Assembly: GCA_016709155.1 (NCBI GenBank)
Contig: JADJEI010000001.1
Coordinates: 744,001-808,000, forward strand
DNA length: 64,000 nucleotides
Direction: 5' to 3'
DNA from: Ignavibacteriales bacterium
GTDB taxonomy: Bacteria; Bacteroidota; Ignavibacteria; Ignavibacteriales; Ignavibacteriaceae
The notes under the pieces were generated by a model that saw nothing but the letters and a program-made list of their open reading frames with translations, was not told where the DNA came from and did not search any database. Positions within the stretch are counted from its first letter, which is position 1; each line of letters starts with the position of its first letter. A program made the position numbers and the translations under genes. Positions 38,541-49,412 of this stretch are shown in pieces.

Positions 38541-41500
38541 TTAAATCTTAACCTCTAATTGTTCATCGGTTTCCTGAACTGGTTCAAGTTCTTCGGATTT
38601 TAGGATTACTTTTCTGTACTTCTTCAACCCTGTTCCAGCCGGAACTAAATGACCCATGACCACATTTTCTTTCAGACCTAACAGATAATCCACTTTAGCT
38701 TCAGTGGCTGCGTTAGCAAGAACTTTTGTGGTTTCCTGAAACGATGCTGCAGAAATAAAACTTTCAGTTGATAACGCTGCTGAAGTGATTCCAAGCAGCA
38801 AGTGCTCGAATGTTGCGGGCTCAGCATCACGATATTTCGCCTGTTCTTTTTCCTTCTTCTTTAAATCGTTATTAATCTCTCTAATTTTGGATTTAAGCAC
38901 CAACTGTCCATTCTTTAATTTTGAGTCGCTTTTATCTTCCACAACAACCATAGACATAATTCGCTCATTTTCTTCTATAAAGGAATTCCTATCCACTAAG
39001 TCTTCCTCCAAAAATCTAGTGTCGCCGGGAGAAACGATTACGATTTTTTGGAGCATTTGTTTAACAATTACTTCAATATGTTTATCATTTATTTTAACGC
39101 CCTGCAATCTGTAAACATCCTGTATTTCATTAACTAAGTATTCCTGTACTGCACTTGTTCCCTTAATCTTTAGAATGTCATGAGGATTGATTGGACCGTC
39201 TGTAATTTTTTCACCTGCCGGTATTTCATCCCCCTCCTGGACTAAAACATGTTTACCAAGCGCAACGTTATATTTCTTTTCATCCGAGCCATCAGGTGCT
39301 GTAACAATAATTTCCCTGGAGCCTTTCTTCTTAGCGCCAAATTTTACAATGCCTTCAATTTCTGAAACAACAGATGGCTCATGCGGACTTCTTGCCTCAA
39401 ATAATTCTGTAACTCTCGGGAGACCGCCAGTGATATCTCGTGTTTTAGAAGCCTGTCTTGAAATTTTTGCTAGTATTGTTCCAGCTTGTATTGTTTCACC
39501 TTCTTCGACAGATAAATATGCGCGGATGGGTAGATTAAATAGTTTTTTATTTTCTCCATCTTCGATAAGAATGCTGGGGGTAAGGTTTTTATCCTTTGAT
39601 TCAGTTACTACTTTTTGAACGTGCCCGGTCTGCTCATCAGTTACTTGCTGCAATGTAGAGCCTTCAATAAGATCCACAAATTTAACCCGTCCACTAATAT
39701 CGGTTAAGATCACCGAATTATATGGATCGTGATTGTATAGGGCTTGACGTTTCGTAATCTTCTGCCCCTCATCAACAATCAGCTCTGAACCGTAGGGGAC
39801 ATCATATTTTTTGAGTTGGCGGTTATCAGTATCGTAAATAGCTATAGCACCTCTTCTGCCTGTAACAACTTTAGTTTTGCCTAAATAATCTGCACGCTCA
39901 ACAAAATTGATTCGATCAAACTTAATTATACCATCAACATTTGATTCTACTTGTGACTGGCTTGCAATTCTGGATGATGTTCCGCCAAGGTGGAAGGTTC
40001 TCAAAGTAAGCTGAGTTCCTGGTTCGCCAATGGACTGCGCTGCTACGATTCCAACTGCCTCGCCTATCTCCACCATCTTAGCATTCGTAAGGTTTCTACC
40101 ATAACATTTTGCGCAAACACCTCTTCTAGATTCGCAAGTAAGTACAGTTCGAATATAAACCGAATCAAGATTTGCATCTTCAATTTTTTCAGCAATTGAT
40201 TCGGTAATAAGTTGCCCTGATTCGACAATGAGTTCATCAGTTCGCGGATCAAACACATCTTCCTGTGTTACTCTGCCAATTACTCGTTCTGCTAACGGCT
40301 CTCTTTCCTGTTCAACATCTTTTAGAGCTTTAATCTCAATTCCCAAAATTGTACCGCAGTCATCTTCAGTTATAATTACATCCTGAGCAACATCAACTAA
40401 TCTTCGTGTCAGATAGCCTGCGTCAGCGGTTTTAAGTGCTGTATCTGCCAATCCTTTTCGCGCACCATGTGTAGATATAAAATATTCGAGTACCGAAAGA
40501 CCTTCTTTAAAGTTTGCAACGATTGGGTTCTCAATTATTTCTCCGGCTTGTCCGGATAGTGATTTTTGAGGTTTCATCATAAGACCACGCATTCCTGCAA
40601 GTTGTCTAACCTGTTCTTGCGAACCTCTTGCACCTGAATCAACCATCATGTGCAACGAATTGAATCCTCCATTGTGAAAACGGATTTTATCCATCAAAGC
40701 TTTGGCAACATCGTTAGTTGTATGCGTCCAAACATCTATAATTTTATTATATCTTTCAGCATCTGTAATAACGCCTTGTTCGTGTTCATTTAATATTCCC
40801 TCTACCTTTTTATTTGCTTTCGTAATCAGCAATACTTTTTCTTCAGGGATGATCATATCAGCGTAACTTACTGATAGACCCCCTGCTGTTGAGTATCTGA
40901 ACCCTAATTCTTTTAAATCATCCAGGAATTTCGCAGTTACTTTATTGCCCAATTTTAAAAACATTTTTCCGATAAATCCACCAAATGTTTTTTTAACGAG
41001 AACCTGATTATAGTAGCCCATTTCCTTGGGTACAATTTGATTAAAAATTATTTTTCCTGTAGTGGTTTCTATAATCTGTCCATCTATTCTAACTTTAATT
41101 TTTGCATGCAGTCCAATTACTTTTGAATTATAGGCGATCAAAACTTCTTCAGGTGATCCAAAAGTCAATCCTTCTCCCTTATCTCCATCTTTGTGTTTAG
41201 TCAAGTAATAGCAGCCCAATACTATATCCTGTGTGGGAACGACAATTGGACTTCCATTTTGGGGAGACATAATATTATGGCTGCTGAGCATTAATAAATT
41301 AGCTTCGAGCTGTGCCTCGTATGAAAGGGGCACGTGAACAGCCATTTGATCACCATCAAAGTCGGCGTTGAAGGCTGTACATACCATCGGATGTAATTGA
41401 ATTGCACGACCATCAATTAGTATTGGTTGAAATGCTTGAATTCCAAGTCTATGCAAGGTAGGTGCTCTATTTAAAAGTACAGGGTGCCCTTCGATGATCT

Positions 41501-42773
41501 TTGCGAGTACATCCCAGATTATTGGATCTTTTCTATCAACAACTTTACGGGCACTTTTAACTGTTTTGTTATGCCCGCGTTCAATTAATTTTCTGATCAC
41601 AAATGGTTTGAAAAGTTCTATTGCCATATCTTTAGGCAGCCCGCACTGATGAAGTTTCAATTCCGGACCAACCACAATAACCGACCTGCCTGAATAATCA
41701 ACTCTTTTACCAAGAAGATTTTGGCGAAAACGACCTTGTTTACCTTTGAGCATGTCGCTTAATGATTTCAATGGACGGTTGTTATCACTTCGTACGGCAC
41801 TTCCTCTTCTTGAATTATCAAACAATGCATCAACTGATTCCTGAAGCATTCTTTTTTCATTTCTTAGTATGACTTCGGGCGCCTTGATATCAATCAATCT
41901 TTTTAAGCGATTATTTCTGATAATCACTCTTCTATATAAATCATTCAAGTCACTCGTGGCAAATCTTCCACCTTCAAGAGGAACAAGCGGACGCAATTCC
42001 GGAGGTATGATTGGGATGTAACTCATAACCATCCACTCCGGTCGGTTAGCGACTTTGTTCTCTGATTCTTTGAAAGCTTCAAGAACACGAAGGCGCTTTA
42101 AAAGATCCTGTTTCTTCTGTTGGGAGCCTTCTACCTTTACCTGCTCGCGTAATTCTTTTGACACTTTTTCGATATCAATTTTTTTAAGAATCTCTTTAAC
42201 TGCATCACCGCCGATTCGAGCAACAAATTTATTAGGATCTTCATCGCTCAACTTTTCATTTCCTGCCGGCAGAGAATTCAACACCTCGAAGTATTGATCT
42301 TCAGATATTAAGTCTTTTTTATTTAATCCTGTAGGCCCGGGGTTAAGCACAATATAAGATTCGTAATAAACGACCTTTTCTAATTCTTTGAGACTAAGCC
42401 CGATAATATTTCCAATTTTTGATGGTTGAGTTCTGAAAAACCATATATGAACAATTGGAACAGCAAGACCAATATGCCCCATCCTTTCGCGGCGGACACT
42501 TTTTTGTGTTACTTCAACGCCGCAACGATCGCAAATAATTCCTTTGTATCTAATTCTTTTATACTTACCGCAGTAGCATTCCCAATCTCGTGTTGGACCA
42601 AAAATCTTTTCGCAGAATAAACCATCTTTTTCCGGTCTGAAAGATCTATAATTAATTGTCTCGGGTTTTGTAACTTCTCCATAGGATCTTGAAAGTATAT
42701 CGTCGGGACTGGCAAGAGTAATTGTCAGTGTCTGAATATCTTTCATTGCATTTTCTTGAATTCTAAACGACAT
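38541..42773 (-). CDS. rpoC: RNA polymerase beta' subunit
   Basis: 1410 residues. The catalytic loop with three aspartates that bind magnesium is seen as NADFDGDQMAVH. The N-terminal zinc site is CYCGKYKRIRYKGIICDRCG, the second is CESRRGVCAKCYGRNL, and the bridge/trigger region is FISTHGARKGLADTALKTAD. GGAG stands seven bases before the start. It is 10 bp downstream of rpoB. Confidence 0.97.
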   Translation of the reverse strand: MSFRIQENAMKDIQTLTITLASPDDILSRSYGEVTKPETINYRSFRPEKDGLFCEKIFGPTRDWECYCGKYKRIRYKGIICDRCGVEVTQKSVRRERMGHIGLAVPIVHIWFFRTQPSKIGNIIGLSLKELEKVVYYESYIVLNPGPTGLNKKDLISEDQYFEVLNSLPAGNEKLSDEDPNKFVARIGGDAVKEILKKIDIEKVSKELREQVKVEGSQQKKQDLLKRLRVLEAFKESENKVANRPEWMVMSYIPIIPPELRPLVPLEGGRFATSDLNDLYRRVIIRNNRLKRLIDIKAPEVILRNEKRMLQESVDALFDNSRRGSAVRSDNNRPLKSLSDMLKGKQGRFRQNLLGKRVDYSGRSVIVVGPELKLHQCGLPKDMAIELFKPFVIRKLIERGHNKTVKSARKVVDRKDPIIWDVLAKIIEGHPVLLNRAPTLHRLGIQAFQPILIDGRAIQLHPMVCTAFNADFDGDQMAVHVPLSYEAQLEANLLMLSSHNIMSPQNGSPIVVPTQDIVLGCYYLTKHKDGDKGEGLTFGSPEEVLIAYNSKVIGLHAKIKVRIDGQIIETTTGKIIFNQIVPKEMGYYNQVLVKKTFGGFIGKMFLKLGNKVTAKFLDDLKELGFRYSTAGGLSVSYADMIIPEEKVLLITKANKKVEGILNEHEQGVITDAERYNKIIDVWTHTTNDVAKALMDKIRFHNGGFNSLHMMVDSGARGSQEQVRQLAGMRGLMMKPQKSLSGQAGEIIENPIVANFKEGLSVLEYFISTHGARKGLADTALKTADAGYLTRRLVDVAQDVIITEDDCGTILGIEIKALKDVEQEREPLAERVIGRVTQEDVFDPRTDELIVESGQLITESIAEKIEDANLDSVYIRTVLTCESRRGVCAKCYGRNLTNAKMVEIGEAVGIVAAQSIGEPGTQLTLRTFHLGGTSSRIASQSQVESNVDGIIKFDRINFVERADYLGKTKVVTGRRGAIAIYDTDNRQLKKYDVPYGSELIVDEGQKITKRQALYNHDPYNSVILTDISGRVKFVDLIEGSTLQQVTDEQTGHVQKVVTESKDKNLTPSILIEDGENKKLFNLPIRAYLSVEEGETIQAGTILAKISRQASKTRDITGGLPRVTELFEARSPHEPSVVSEIEGIVKFGAKKKGSREIIVTAPDGSDEKKYNVALGKHVLVQEGDEIPAGEKITDGPINPHDILKIKGTSAVQEYLVNEIQDVYRLQGVKINDKHIEVIVKQMLQKIVIVSPGDTRFLEEDLVDRNSFIEENERIMSMVVVEDKSDSKLKNGQLVLKSKIREINNDLKKKEKEQAKYRDAEPATFEHLLLGITSAALSTESFISAASFQETTKVLANAATEAKVDYLLGLKENVVMGHLVPAGTGLKKYRKVILKSEELEPVQETDEQLEVKI

Positions 42774-42783
42774 TTTTTAACTC

Positions 42784-45700
42784 CTAATTTCTAATTTGAT
42801 TCGGATTGTGCGCATTAACTTTTATGTCCAGTCCTAATCCCTGGAGTTCTTTAATCATTACATTAAAGGCTTCAGGAACGTTAGGTTCCAATAAATTTTC
42901 ACCTTTAACAATGGACTCATAAGCCTTTGCTCTTCCAACTACATCATCACTTTTTATTGTAAGTATTTCTTGTAATATATGTGAAGCACCATAAGCTTCC
43001 AGCGCCCAGACTTCCATTTCACCAAATCTCTGACCGCCGAACTGAGCTTTTCCGCCTAATGGCTGCTGAGTTATTAGTGAGTATGGTCCAATTGAACGGG
43101 CATGTATTTTATCATCTACCAAGTGGCTCAATTTAAGCATGTAGATATAGCCGCATGTTACTTTTTGATGAAATTTTTCTCCGGTTCTTCCATTATAAAG
43201 ATCGGTTTTGCTGCCTGACTCAAGTGAAGCTTTTTTAAGCCACTCTTCAACATCTTCAACTTTAGCACCATCGAAGATTGGAGTTGAAAATTTAACTCCG
43301 AGTGCTTTTCCAGCCCAGCCAAGTGCAGTTTCATAAAGTTGTCCGAGGTTCATTCTTGAAGGAACACCCAGAGGATTTAATATTATATCCACATGAGTTC
43401 CATCAGGCAAGAATGGCATGTCTTCTGCCGGAACAATTTTAGCGACAACACCTTTATTTCCATGTCTGCCAGCCATTTTATCACCCACAGAAAGCTTTCG
43501 CTTTTTGGCCACATAAACTTTTGCAAGTTGAACTATCCCTGGGGGAAGTTCATCACCACTGGCGATTTTTAATTTTTCTTTTTTGTATTCCTCCTCAATA
43601 TCCGAAAGAGCTTCAAAATAATTTTTATAGAGAACAGAGATATGACTATTTAATTTCTTGCTATCAAACCAGTTTAATGTGTAATCAAGTTTGGTCACAT
43701 CATCCATTTCTGAAAAAGTATTTTCTTTGATAGTTGTTCCATTTCGAAGGACTACACTACCATCCAGATCTCTGATTCCTGAAGTTGTCTCACTACCGCA
43801 AAGTTTGGTTAGTTTTTCTACTAATTTTTTATAATGTTCGGAAAGCGAAGAGGAATGTTTTAAGTCTAAATCATCAAAAGCTTTCTTCTCATTTTTCTTG
43901 GTATCGCCATCTCTTTTCTTACGATTAAATAATCGTGTTTTGATGACTGTGCCGCGTAATCCGGGAGGTGCTTTGAGCGAAGCATCTTTAACATCTCCAG
44001 CTTTATCACCGAATATTGCTCTCAACAGTTTTTCTTCAGGAGTAGGATCGGTTTCACCTTTTGGTGTGATTTTCCCAATCAGTATATCACCTTCTTTAAC
44101 TTCTGCCCCTTCCCTTACAATTCCATATTCGTCTAAATTTTTAACAGCTTCTTCGCTTACATTAGGAATTTCTCTTGTTAATTCTTCCTCGCCGCGTTTG
44201 GTTTCTCTAACTTGTAATTCAAATTCTTCGATATGAATAGAAGTAAAAAGATCCTGGCTAACAACTTTTTCGCTGATAATTATTGCATCTTCAAAATTAT
44301 AACCCCGCCAAGGCATAAACGCAACGAGCACATTTCTACCAAGTGCTAAATCGCCATGCTCAGTTGCCGCACCGTCAGCAATTACATCTCCCTTTTGAAC
44401 TCTCTGTCCGATCTTTACGATTGGTTTTTGATTGATGCAGGTTTCCTGGTTTGTTCCGCTAAATTTAGTCAATTTATAGGTGGCTCTTCTTATATCGGTA
44501 AAACTTGTCAGAGCTTCAAGGCTGTTGGCATTAATATCATATTTGATTATTATTTTGTTAGCATCTACATACTCAACAACACCATCGTCTTCAGATGTTA
44601 ATACAGCTCTCGAATCCAGAGCCAATTTGCGTTCCATTCCTGTTCCAACAATTGGAGCTTCCGGAATTAATAATGGAACTGCCTGTCTTTGCATGTTTGA
44701 TCCCATTAAGGCTCTGTTAGCATCATCGTGCTCGAGAAAGGGGATTAGAGCAGCTGCAGCACTTACGATTTGTGCAGGAGCAACATCCATATACTGAATG
44801 TTTTCTGGAGTCGCAACCGGGAATTCACCTTTCAGTCTTGATTTTACACGCTCGTTTGCAAACCTTGATTGTTCGGTCAATGGAGCATTTGCTTGTGCTA
44901 TTGTAAATTGGTCTTCTTGTTCTGCTGTTAAGTATTCAACTTCATTAGAAACTTTTCCTTTATGCACTTTTCTGTAAGGAGTCTCTAAAAATCCATAGCG
45001 ATTTACTCTTGCATAAATTGTCAGTGAAGAAATTAATCCAATATTTGGTCCTTCAGGAGTTTCAATCGGGCATAAGCGACCATAATGTGTGTAATGAACA
45101 TCTCTTACTTCGAATCCTGCACGCTCTCTTGTCAAGCCTCCGGGTCCTAATGCCGACATTCTTCTTTTGTGGGTCATTTCGGCTAAAGGATTCGTTTGAT
45201 CCATGAATTGCGAAAGCTGATTTGTACCGAAGAAAGCATTTATGACGCTGCTTATAGTTCTGGCGTTTACTAATTCCTGTGGAGTAAAATGTTCGGTGTC
45301 ACGAAGGTTCATTCTTTCTTTAATTGTACGAGCCATTCGAGCCATTCCGATGTTGAACTGCTGACCTAATTGTTCGCCGACTGTTCTAATTCTTCTATTG
45401 CCAAGATGGTCAATATCATCAACCTCTTCTTCACCATTTTTTAATTTTATTATATTAGACATGATGGAAACAATATCATCAATTGTCAGAACCGTCATAG
45501 TTTCAGGATGGCTTAGACCTAATTTGTCATTCATACGATGACGACCAACGTCACCAAGATCATATCTTTTGTCGTTGAAGAATAATTTATCAATTAACGC
45601 TATTGCAGTTTCTGCGTCAGGGGCTTCACCTGTGCGAAGTTGTCTATAAATTGCAAAAAGAGCTTCTTCCTTTGTATGTGCGGTATCTTTTCGGAGTGTG

Positions 45701-46569
45701 TTTAATATTAAATCATCTTCCGGAACGTTCCCCTCTCGGATGAGTTTTAGTTTATCAACTTCAGCCTCGCCAAGCCTTTCTACATCTTCTTCGGTTAATA
45801 TACTTTCCTTGGTTAAAAAGATTTCACCTGTCGCCATATCAAAAACATCGCTTGCAATAAATCTACCGATATAATCTGCCGGGTTGACTTTTTTAAGATC
45901 TATAACTTCATAAATGTTGAATAAGTTTAATATTTCTTCATCGGAAACAAAACCTAATGCTCTTAATAAAGTAGTTGCCGGGAATTTTTTGCGTCTATCA
46001 ATATAAACATAGAGTACAGAATTTATGTCAGTTGCAAATTCGACCCAACTACCTCTCAGTGGAATAATCCTTGCAGAATAAATTGGTGTTCCGTTGGGAT
46101 GAACTGTCTGCGCAAAAGCAACACCGGGCGATCTATGAAGCTGCGAAACAATTACACGTTCAGCACCATTGATGACAAATGTACCCTTATTAGTCATAAA
46201 TGGAAGATTACCTAAATAAACTTCCTGCTCAACGCTGTTAACAAACTCCGCTGTTTCGGGATCTTTTGCAGATAATCTAAGCTTTGCTTTAAGTGGTGTG
46301 GCGAATGTTAGTCCTCTCTCAAGGCATTCTTCCAAAGAGAAGCGTGGTTTTTCGATGAAATATTCCAGAAAATCAAGTCTGTAATTTTCTTTATTGTCGA
46401 AAATTGGAAAGTTAGACAAAAAGACATTTTGTAATCCTTTAATGTCTCTTTTAGCTGCTGGTACATTATTCTGAATAAAATCTTCAAAAGTTCCTTTCTG
46501 GATGTCTAATAAGTCTGGTGCTTTTAGTACAGAAGGAATTTTTCCAAAGGATATGCGTTCGTTTACCAA
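42784..46569 (-). CDS. rpoB: RNA polymerase beta subunit
   Basis: 1261 residues. Rifampicin-pocket sequences are normal (FGTNQLSQFMDQTNPLAE, THKRRMSALGPGGLTRERAG), and the C-terminus has GDKMAGRHGNKGVVAKIVP and GGKAQFGGQRFGEMEVWALE. It pairs with RpoC to form the catalytic centre. Confidence 0.97.
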   Translation of the reverse strand: MVNERISFGKIPSVLKAPDLLDIQKGTFEDFIQNNVPAAKRDIKGLQNVFLSNFPIFDNKENYRLDFLEYFIEKPRFSLEECLERGLTFATPLKAKLRLSAKDPETAEFVNSVEQEVYLGNLPFMTNKGTFVINGAERVIVSQLHRSPGVAFAQTVHPNGTPIYSARIIPLRGSWVEFATDINSVLYVYIDRRKKFPATTLLRALGFVSDEEILNLFNIYEVIDLKKVNPADYIGRFIASDVFDMATGEIFLTKESILTEEDVERLGEAEVDKLKLIREGNVPEDDLILNTLRKDTAHTKEEALFAIYRQLRTGEAPDAETAIALIDKLFFNDKRYDLGDVGRHRMNDKLGLSHPETMTVLTIDDIVSIMSNIIKLKNGEEEVDDIDHLGNRRIRTVGEQLGQQFNIGMARMARTIKERMNLRDTEHFTPQELVNARTISSVINAFFGTNQLSQFMDQTNPLAEMTHKRRMSALGPGGLTRERAGFEVRDVHYTHYGRLCPIETPEGPNIGLISSLTIYARVNRYGFLETPYRKVHKGKVSNEVEYLTAEQEDQFTIAQANAPLTEQSRFANERVKSRLKGEFPVATPENIQYMDVAPAQIVSAAAALIPFLEHDDANRALMGSNMQRQAVPLLIPEAPIVGTGMERKLALDSRAVLTSEDDGVVEYVDANKIIIKYDINANSLEALTSFTDIRRATYKLTKFSGTNQETCINQKPIVKIGQRVQKGDVIADGAATEHGDLALGRNVLVAFMPWRGYNFEDAIIISEKVVSQDLFTSIHIEEFELQVRETKRGEEELTREIPNVSEEAVKNLDEYGIVREGAEVKEGDILIGKITPKGETDPTPEEKLLRAIFGDKAGDVKDASLKAPPGLRGTVIKTRLFNRKKRDGDTKKNEKKAFDDLDLKHSSSLSEHYKKLVEKLTKLCGSETTSGIRDLDGSVVLRNGTTIKENTFSEMDDVTKLDYTLNWFDSKKLNSHISVLYKNYFEALSDIEEEYKKEKLKIASGDELPPGIVQLAKVYVAKKRKLSVGDKMAGRHGNKGVVAKIVPAEDMPFLPDGTHVDIILNPLGVPSRMNLGQLYETALGWAGKALGVKFSTPIFDGAKVEDVEEWLKKASLESGSKTDLYNGRTGEKFHQKVTCGYIYMLKLSHLVDDKIHARSIGPYSLITQQPLGGKAQFGGQRFGEMEVWALEAYGASHILQEILTIKSDDVVGRAKAYESIVKGENLLEPNVPEAFNVMIKELQGLGLDIKVNAHNPNQIRN

Positions 46570-46624
46570 ATGATGACCTCTTAAATAATTTCTAGTTCGT
46601 TAGAATCTTAAATCGTATAAACAC

Positions 46625-46663
46625 AAAAAAACAGAAAGTGATAACGATGATTTTCGCTATCAC
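46625..46663 (-). terminator. Terminator or attenuator between rplL and rpoB
   Basis: Minus strand GTGATAGCG ... CGTTATCAC, a nine-base stem with one G-T pair, followed by TTTCTG and then seven T. Position matches the attenuator that, in E. coli, lowers rpoB expression relative to rplL. Confidence 0.7.
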
Positions 46664-46698
46664 TCGCTGCCAGGGCAAAATTAATTTAGTCGAATGCC

Positions 46699-47073
46699 TT
46701 ATTTAACTTCTACGGTAGCGCCGGCTTCTTCGAATTCTTTTTTAAGCTTTTCGGCTTCATCTTTTGAGATGGCTTCTTTAACTTTTTGAGGTGCGGTATC
46801 AACTAAATCTTTAGCTTCTTTTAAGCCTAAACCTGTATGAGCTCTTACAACTTTTATAACGTTGATCTTCTTTTCCCCAGCGGAGATAAGAACTACATCA
46901 AACTCAGTTTTTTCTTCGACAGGGGCAGAAGCGGCAGCCACCGGACCAGCCATCATCATGGGGGCTGATGCGGAAACACCAAACTCTGTTTCGAGTGCTT
47001 TTTTCAATTCAGAAGCTTCAACTAAAGATAAGCCTTTAATTTTTTCAACGATTTCTGTTATTTTTTCGGACAT
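46699..47073 (-). CDS. rplL: Ribosomal protein L7/L12
   Basis: 124 residues: N-terminal dimerisation helices, an Ala/Pro-rich hinge around residues 40-52, and a C-terminal domain with INVIKVVRAHTGLGLKEAKD. It forms the flexible stalk that recruits GTPase factors. Confidence 0.97.
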   Translation of the reverse strand: MSEKITEIVEKIKGLSLVEASELKKALETEFGVSASAPMMMAGPVAAASAPVEEKTEFDVVLISAGEKKINVIKVVRAHTGLGLKEAKDLVDTAPQKVKEAISKDEAEKLKKEFEEAGATVEVK

Positions 47074-47107
47074 TTTTTTCTCCTATTACTTATGTTTCTT
47101 TTCAAAA

Positions 47108-47629
47108 TTATGCTGCTTGTTTTTTAGAGATTTCATCAACTACACTTATTAAATCTCTAATCACAGCGTTTAAGGTGCCTACAATACCTGATGCAGGTGA
47201 AGACAAACTACTCAAAATACCCGCTATAATTTCTGGTTTAGAAGGAAGAGAAGCGATTTCGTTTAAACGACTTCCATCATAAAACTCGGTTTCAATATAA
47301 CAGGCTTTTAAAGATAATTTTTGGGTGGTATCAAAATATTTTTTGATGATTTTCGCCGGTGCAGTTGGGTCAGCATTTGCAAATGCATAACCAGACATTC
47401 CAGCTAAATGATTGGCAAGTTTGCTGTATTTACCAGTTTCATCAATTGCTCTTTTGAAAAAGGTATTCTTTACAACGAAGTAACTGACTTTTTCTTTCCT
47501 AAATTCGTTTCGGATACCGGTGATATCTGCTACGTTAATTCCGGAATAATCAGTGACATAAACTGCCGAGGAATTGTTTATCATCTCCACAACATTGGAA
47601 ATGACTTCTGATTTTTCTGTTTTATTCAT
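47108..47629 (-). CDS. rplJ: Ribosomal protein L10
   Basis: 173 residues: SSAVYVTDYSGINVADITG and YFVVKNTFFKRAI. Its C-terminal helix carries L7/L12 dimers. The 74-base gap before it, after rplA, is where an L10 autoregulatory leader would lie, but I cannot confirm its fold. Confidence 0.96.
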   Translation of the reverse strand: MNKTEKSEVISNVVEMINNSSAVYVTDYSGINVADITGIRNEFRKEKVSYFVVKNTFFKRAIDETGKYSKLANHLAGMSGYAFANADPTAPAKIIKKYFDTTQKLSLKACYIETEFYDGSRLNEIASLPSKPEIIAGILSSLSSPASGIVGTLNAVIRDLISVVDEISKKQAA

Positions 47630-47703
47630 TTTACTTCCGTCACTTAATTTATTTTTTGTGTCGGTTTAGAAGCGATTATTATTTATTGTTTAGTGCGTAA
47701 AAT

Positions 47704-48399
47704 CTAATGTACTGCTATTTCGTCTTTGCCGATTTTTAAGCCTGGTCCCATAGTTGAAGATAAGAACAGACTTTTTATATAATCTCCTTTAGATGAAGTA
47801 GGTTTAAGTTTTATAATAGTATTTAAAAATGCTTTAGTATTTTCTACTAATTTTTCTTCTTCAAAATTTAATTTGCCGAGTGATGTGTGGACAATTCCGG
47901 CTTTTTCTACACGGAATTCTATTTTTCCGGCTTTGACTTCTTTCACTGCTTTTGCAACATCCATTGTTACCGTACCACTTTTAGGATTAGGCATAAGACC
48001 TTTTGGTCCCAAAACTTTACCAAGTTTTCCAAGTTCTCCCATAGTATCGGGGGTTGCAATGATAACGTCAATATCTGCCCATCCACCTTTAATCTTCTCA
48101 AGATAATCTTCTAATCCTGCAAAATCTGCTCCAGCGTCTAAAGCTTCTTGAACCTTTGCGCCTTTTGCAATTACTAAAACTTTCATGGTTTTGCCCGTTC
48201 CGTAAGGTAGGGAGACAGTTCCACGAACCATCTGGTCTGCATGACGCGGATCAACACCAAGACGTATTGCACAATCCAGGGATTCTACAAATTTTACTGT
48301 TGAACTTTTTTTAAGAACACTAACCGCTTCAGCAATTGTATATTCTTTGTCTTTAATTAAATTTTTTGAAATTTCTTTAGATCGCTTTGTCTGATTCAT
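47704..48399 (-). CDS. rplA: Ribosomal protein L1
   Basis: 231 residues: VESLDCAIRLGVDPRHADQM, LGPKGLMPNPKSGTVT and the C-terminal MGPGLKI. It forms the mobile L1 stalk that handles deacylated tRNA. Confidence 0.97.
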   Translation of the reverse strand: MNQTKRSKEISKNLIKDKEYTIAEAVSVLKKSSTVKFVESLDCAIRLGVDPRHADQMVRGTVSLPYGTGKTMKVLVIAKGAKVQEALDAGADFAGLEDYLEKIKGGWADIDVIIATPDTMGELGKLGKVLGPKGLMPNPKSGTVTMDVAKAVKEVKAGKIEFRVEKAGIVHTSLGKLNFEEEKLVENTKAFLNTIIKLKPTSSKGDYIKSLFLSSTMGPGLKIGKDEIAVH

Positions 48400-48423
48400 C
48401 TTTTTTCCTGAAACTTTAATAAA

Positions 48424-48849
48424 TTATTCTTCAACTGTTAAGCCCATACTTCGTGCTGTTCCTGCAACCATGCTCATTGCATGCTCAACATCGAAGGCAT
48501 TTAGATCAGGCATTTTTAATTCAGCAATTTCTCTAACCTGTTTAGCATTCACTCTGCCAACTTTATTCTTATTTGATTCAGGAGAACCTCTCTCAATTTT
48601 AGCAGCTCTCTTAAGAAGTACAGCAGCTGGTGGTGTTTTAGTTATGAATGTAAATGACTTATCGGAATAAACTGTGATAACAACAGGGATGATTAACCCC
48701 TCCTTGTCATTAGTCCTTGCATTGAACTGTTTACAGAACTCCATAATATTCACACCCTTCTGACCAAGTGCAGGACCAACCGGAGGTGAAGGGTTAGCTT
48801 TTCCTGCGGGGATTTGTAATTTTATAAAACCTGATATTTTTTTTGCCAT
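48424..48849 (-). CDS. rplK: Ribosomal protein L11
   Basis: 141 residues: KLQIPAGKANPSPPVGPALG and the C-terminal MSMVAGTARSMGLTVEE. It forms the base of the factor stalk and is needed for the stringent response. Confidence 0.97.
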   Translation of the reverse strand: MAKKISGFIKLQIPAGKANPSPPVGPALGQKGVNIMEFCKQFNARTNDKEGLIIPVVITVYSDKSFTFITKTPPAAVLLKRAAKIERGSPESNKNKVGRVNAKQVREIAELKMPDLNAFDVEHAMSMVAGTARSMGLTVEE

Positions 48850-48871
48850 AATTCTACCTGTTCAAATATTT

Positions 48872-49408
48872 TTATTTTTCTAATTCTGCCTGGATAAAGT
48901 CGATTTCTACAGGAGTTTTTCTTCCAAAAATAGAAACCATCACTTTAATTTTCATTTTTTCTTCATTAACTTCTTGAACAGTACCATTAAAATTATTAAA
49001 CGGACCATCAATAATTTTAACAAAATCACCTGTTCTAAAAATCGTTTCTAATCTTTCCCCATCTTCGTCTTGGGTTATTCGACCAACAATTCTTTTTACT
49101 TCCTCCGGCTGCAATGGGTTAGGACGGGTTTTTGTTCCTAAAAATCCCATGACAGAGGGTAAGTTTAGAATAAATTCCTTCACTTTGTTATCAAGTTCTG
49201 CATGAACGAGGATATAGCCTGGAAAGAAGTTTTTAATTTTACTCCTTTTTTTTCCATCTTTTACCTCAAATACTTTTTCAGTCGGAACAAGAACATCCTG
49301 AATTTTTGACTTTAAAGATTCATTCTCATTTAATTCGTTATCTATTGCAGATTTGACACGGGCTTCGTGACCAGAGAAAGTTCGGACAACATACCATCTA
49401 AAATCCAT
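48872..49408 (-). CDS. nusG: Transcription elongation/antitermination factor NusG
   Basis: 178 residues. N-terminal NGN domain (WYVVRTFSGHEARVKSAI; FFPGYILVHAE) and C-terminal KOW domain (DFVKIIDGPFNNFNGTVQEV). It links RNA polymerase with the ribosome or Rho. It starts four bases after secE. Confidence 0.97.
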   Translation of the reverse strand: MDFRWYVVRTFSGHEARVKSAIDNELNENESLKSKIQDVLVPTEKVFEVKDGKKRSKIKNFFPGYILVHAELDNKVKEFILNLPSVMGFLGTKTRPNPLQPEEVKRIVGRITQDEDGERLETIFRTGDFVKIIDGPFNNFNGTVQEVNEEKMKIKVMVSIFGRKTPVEIDFIQAELEK

Positions 49409-49412
49409 CTAT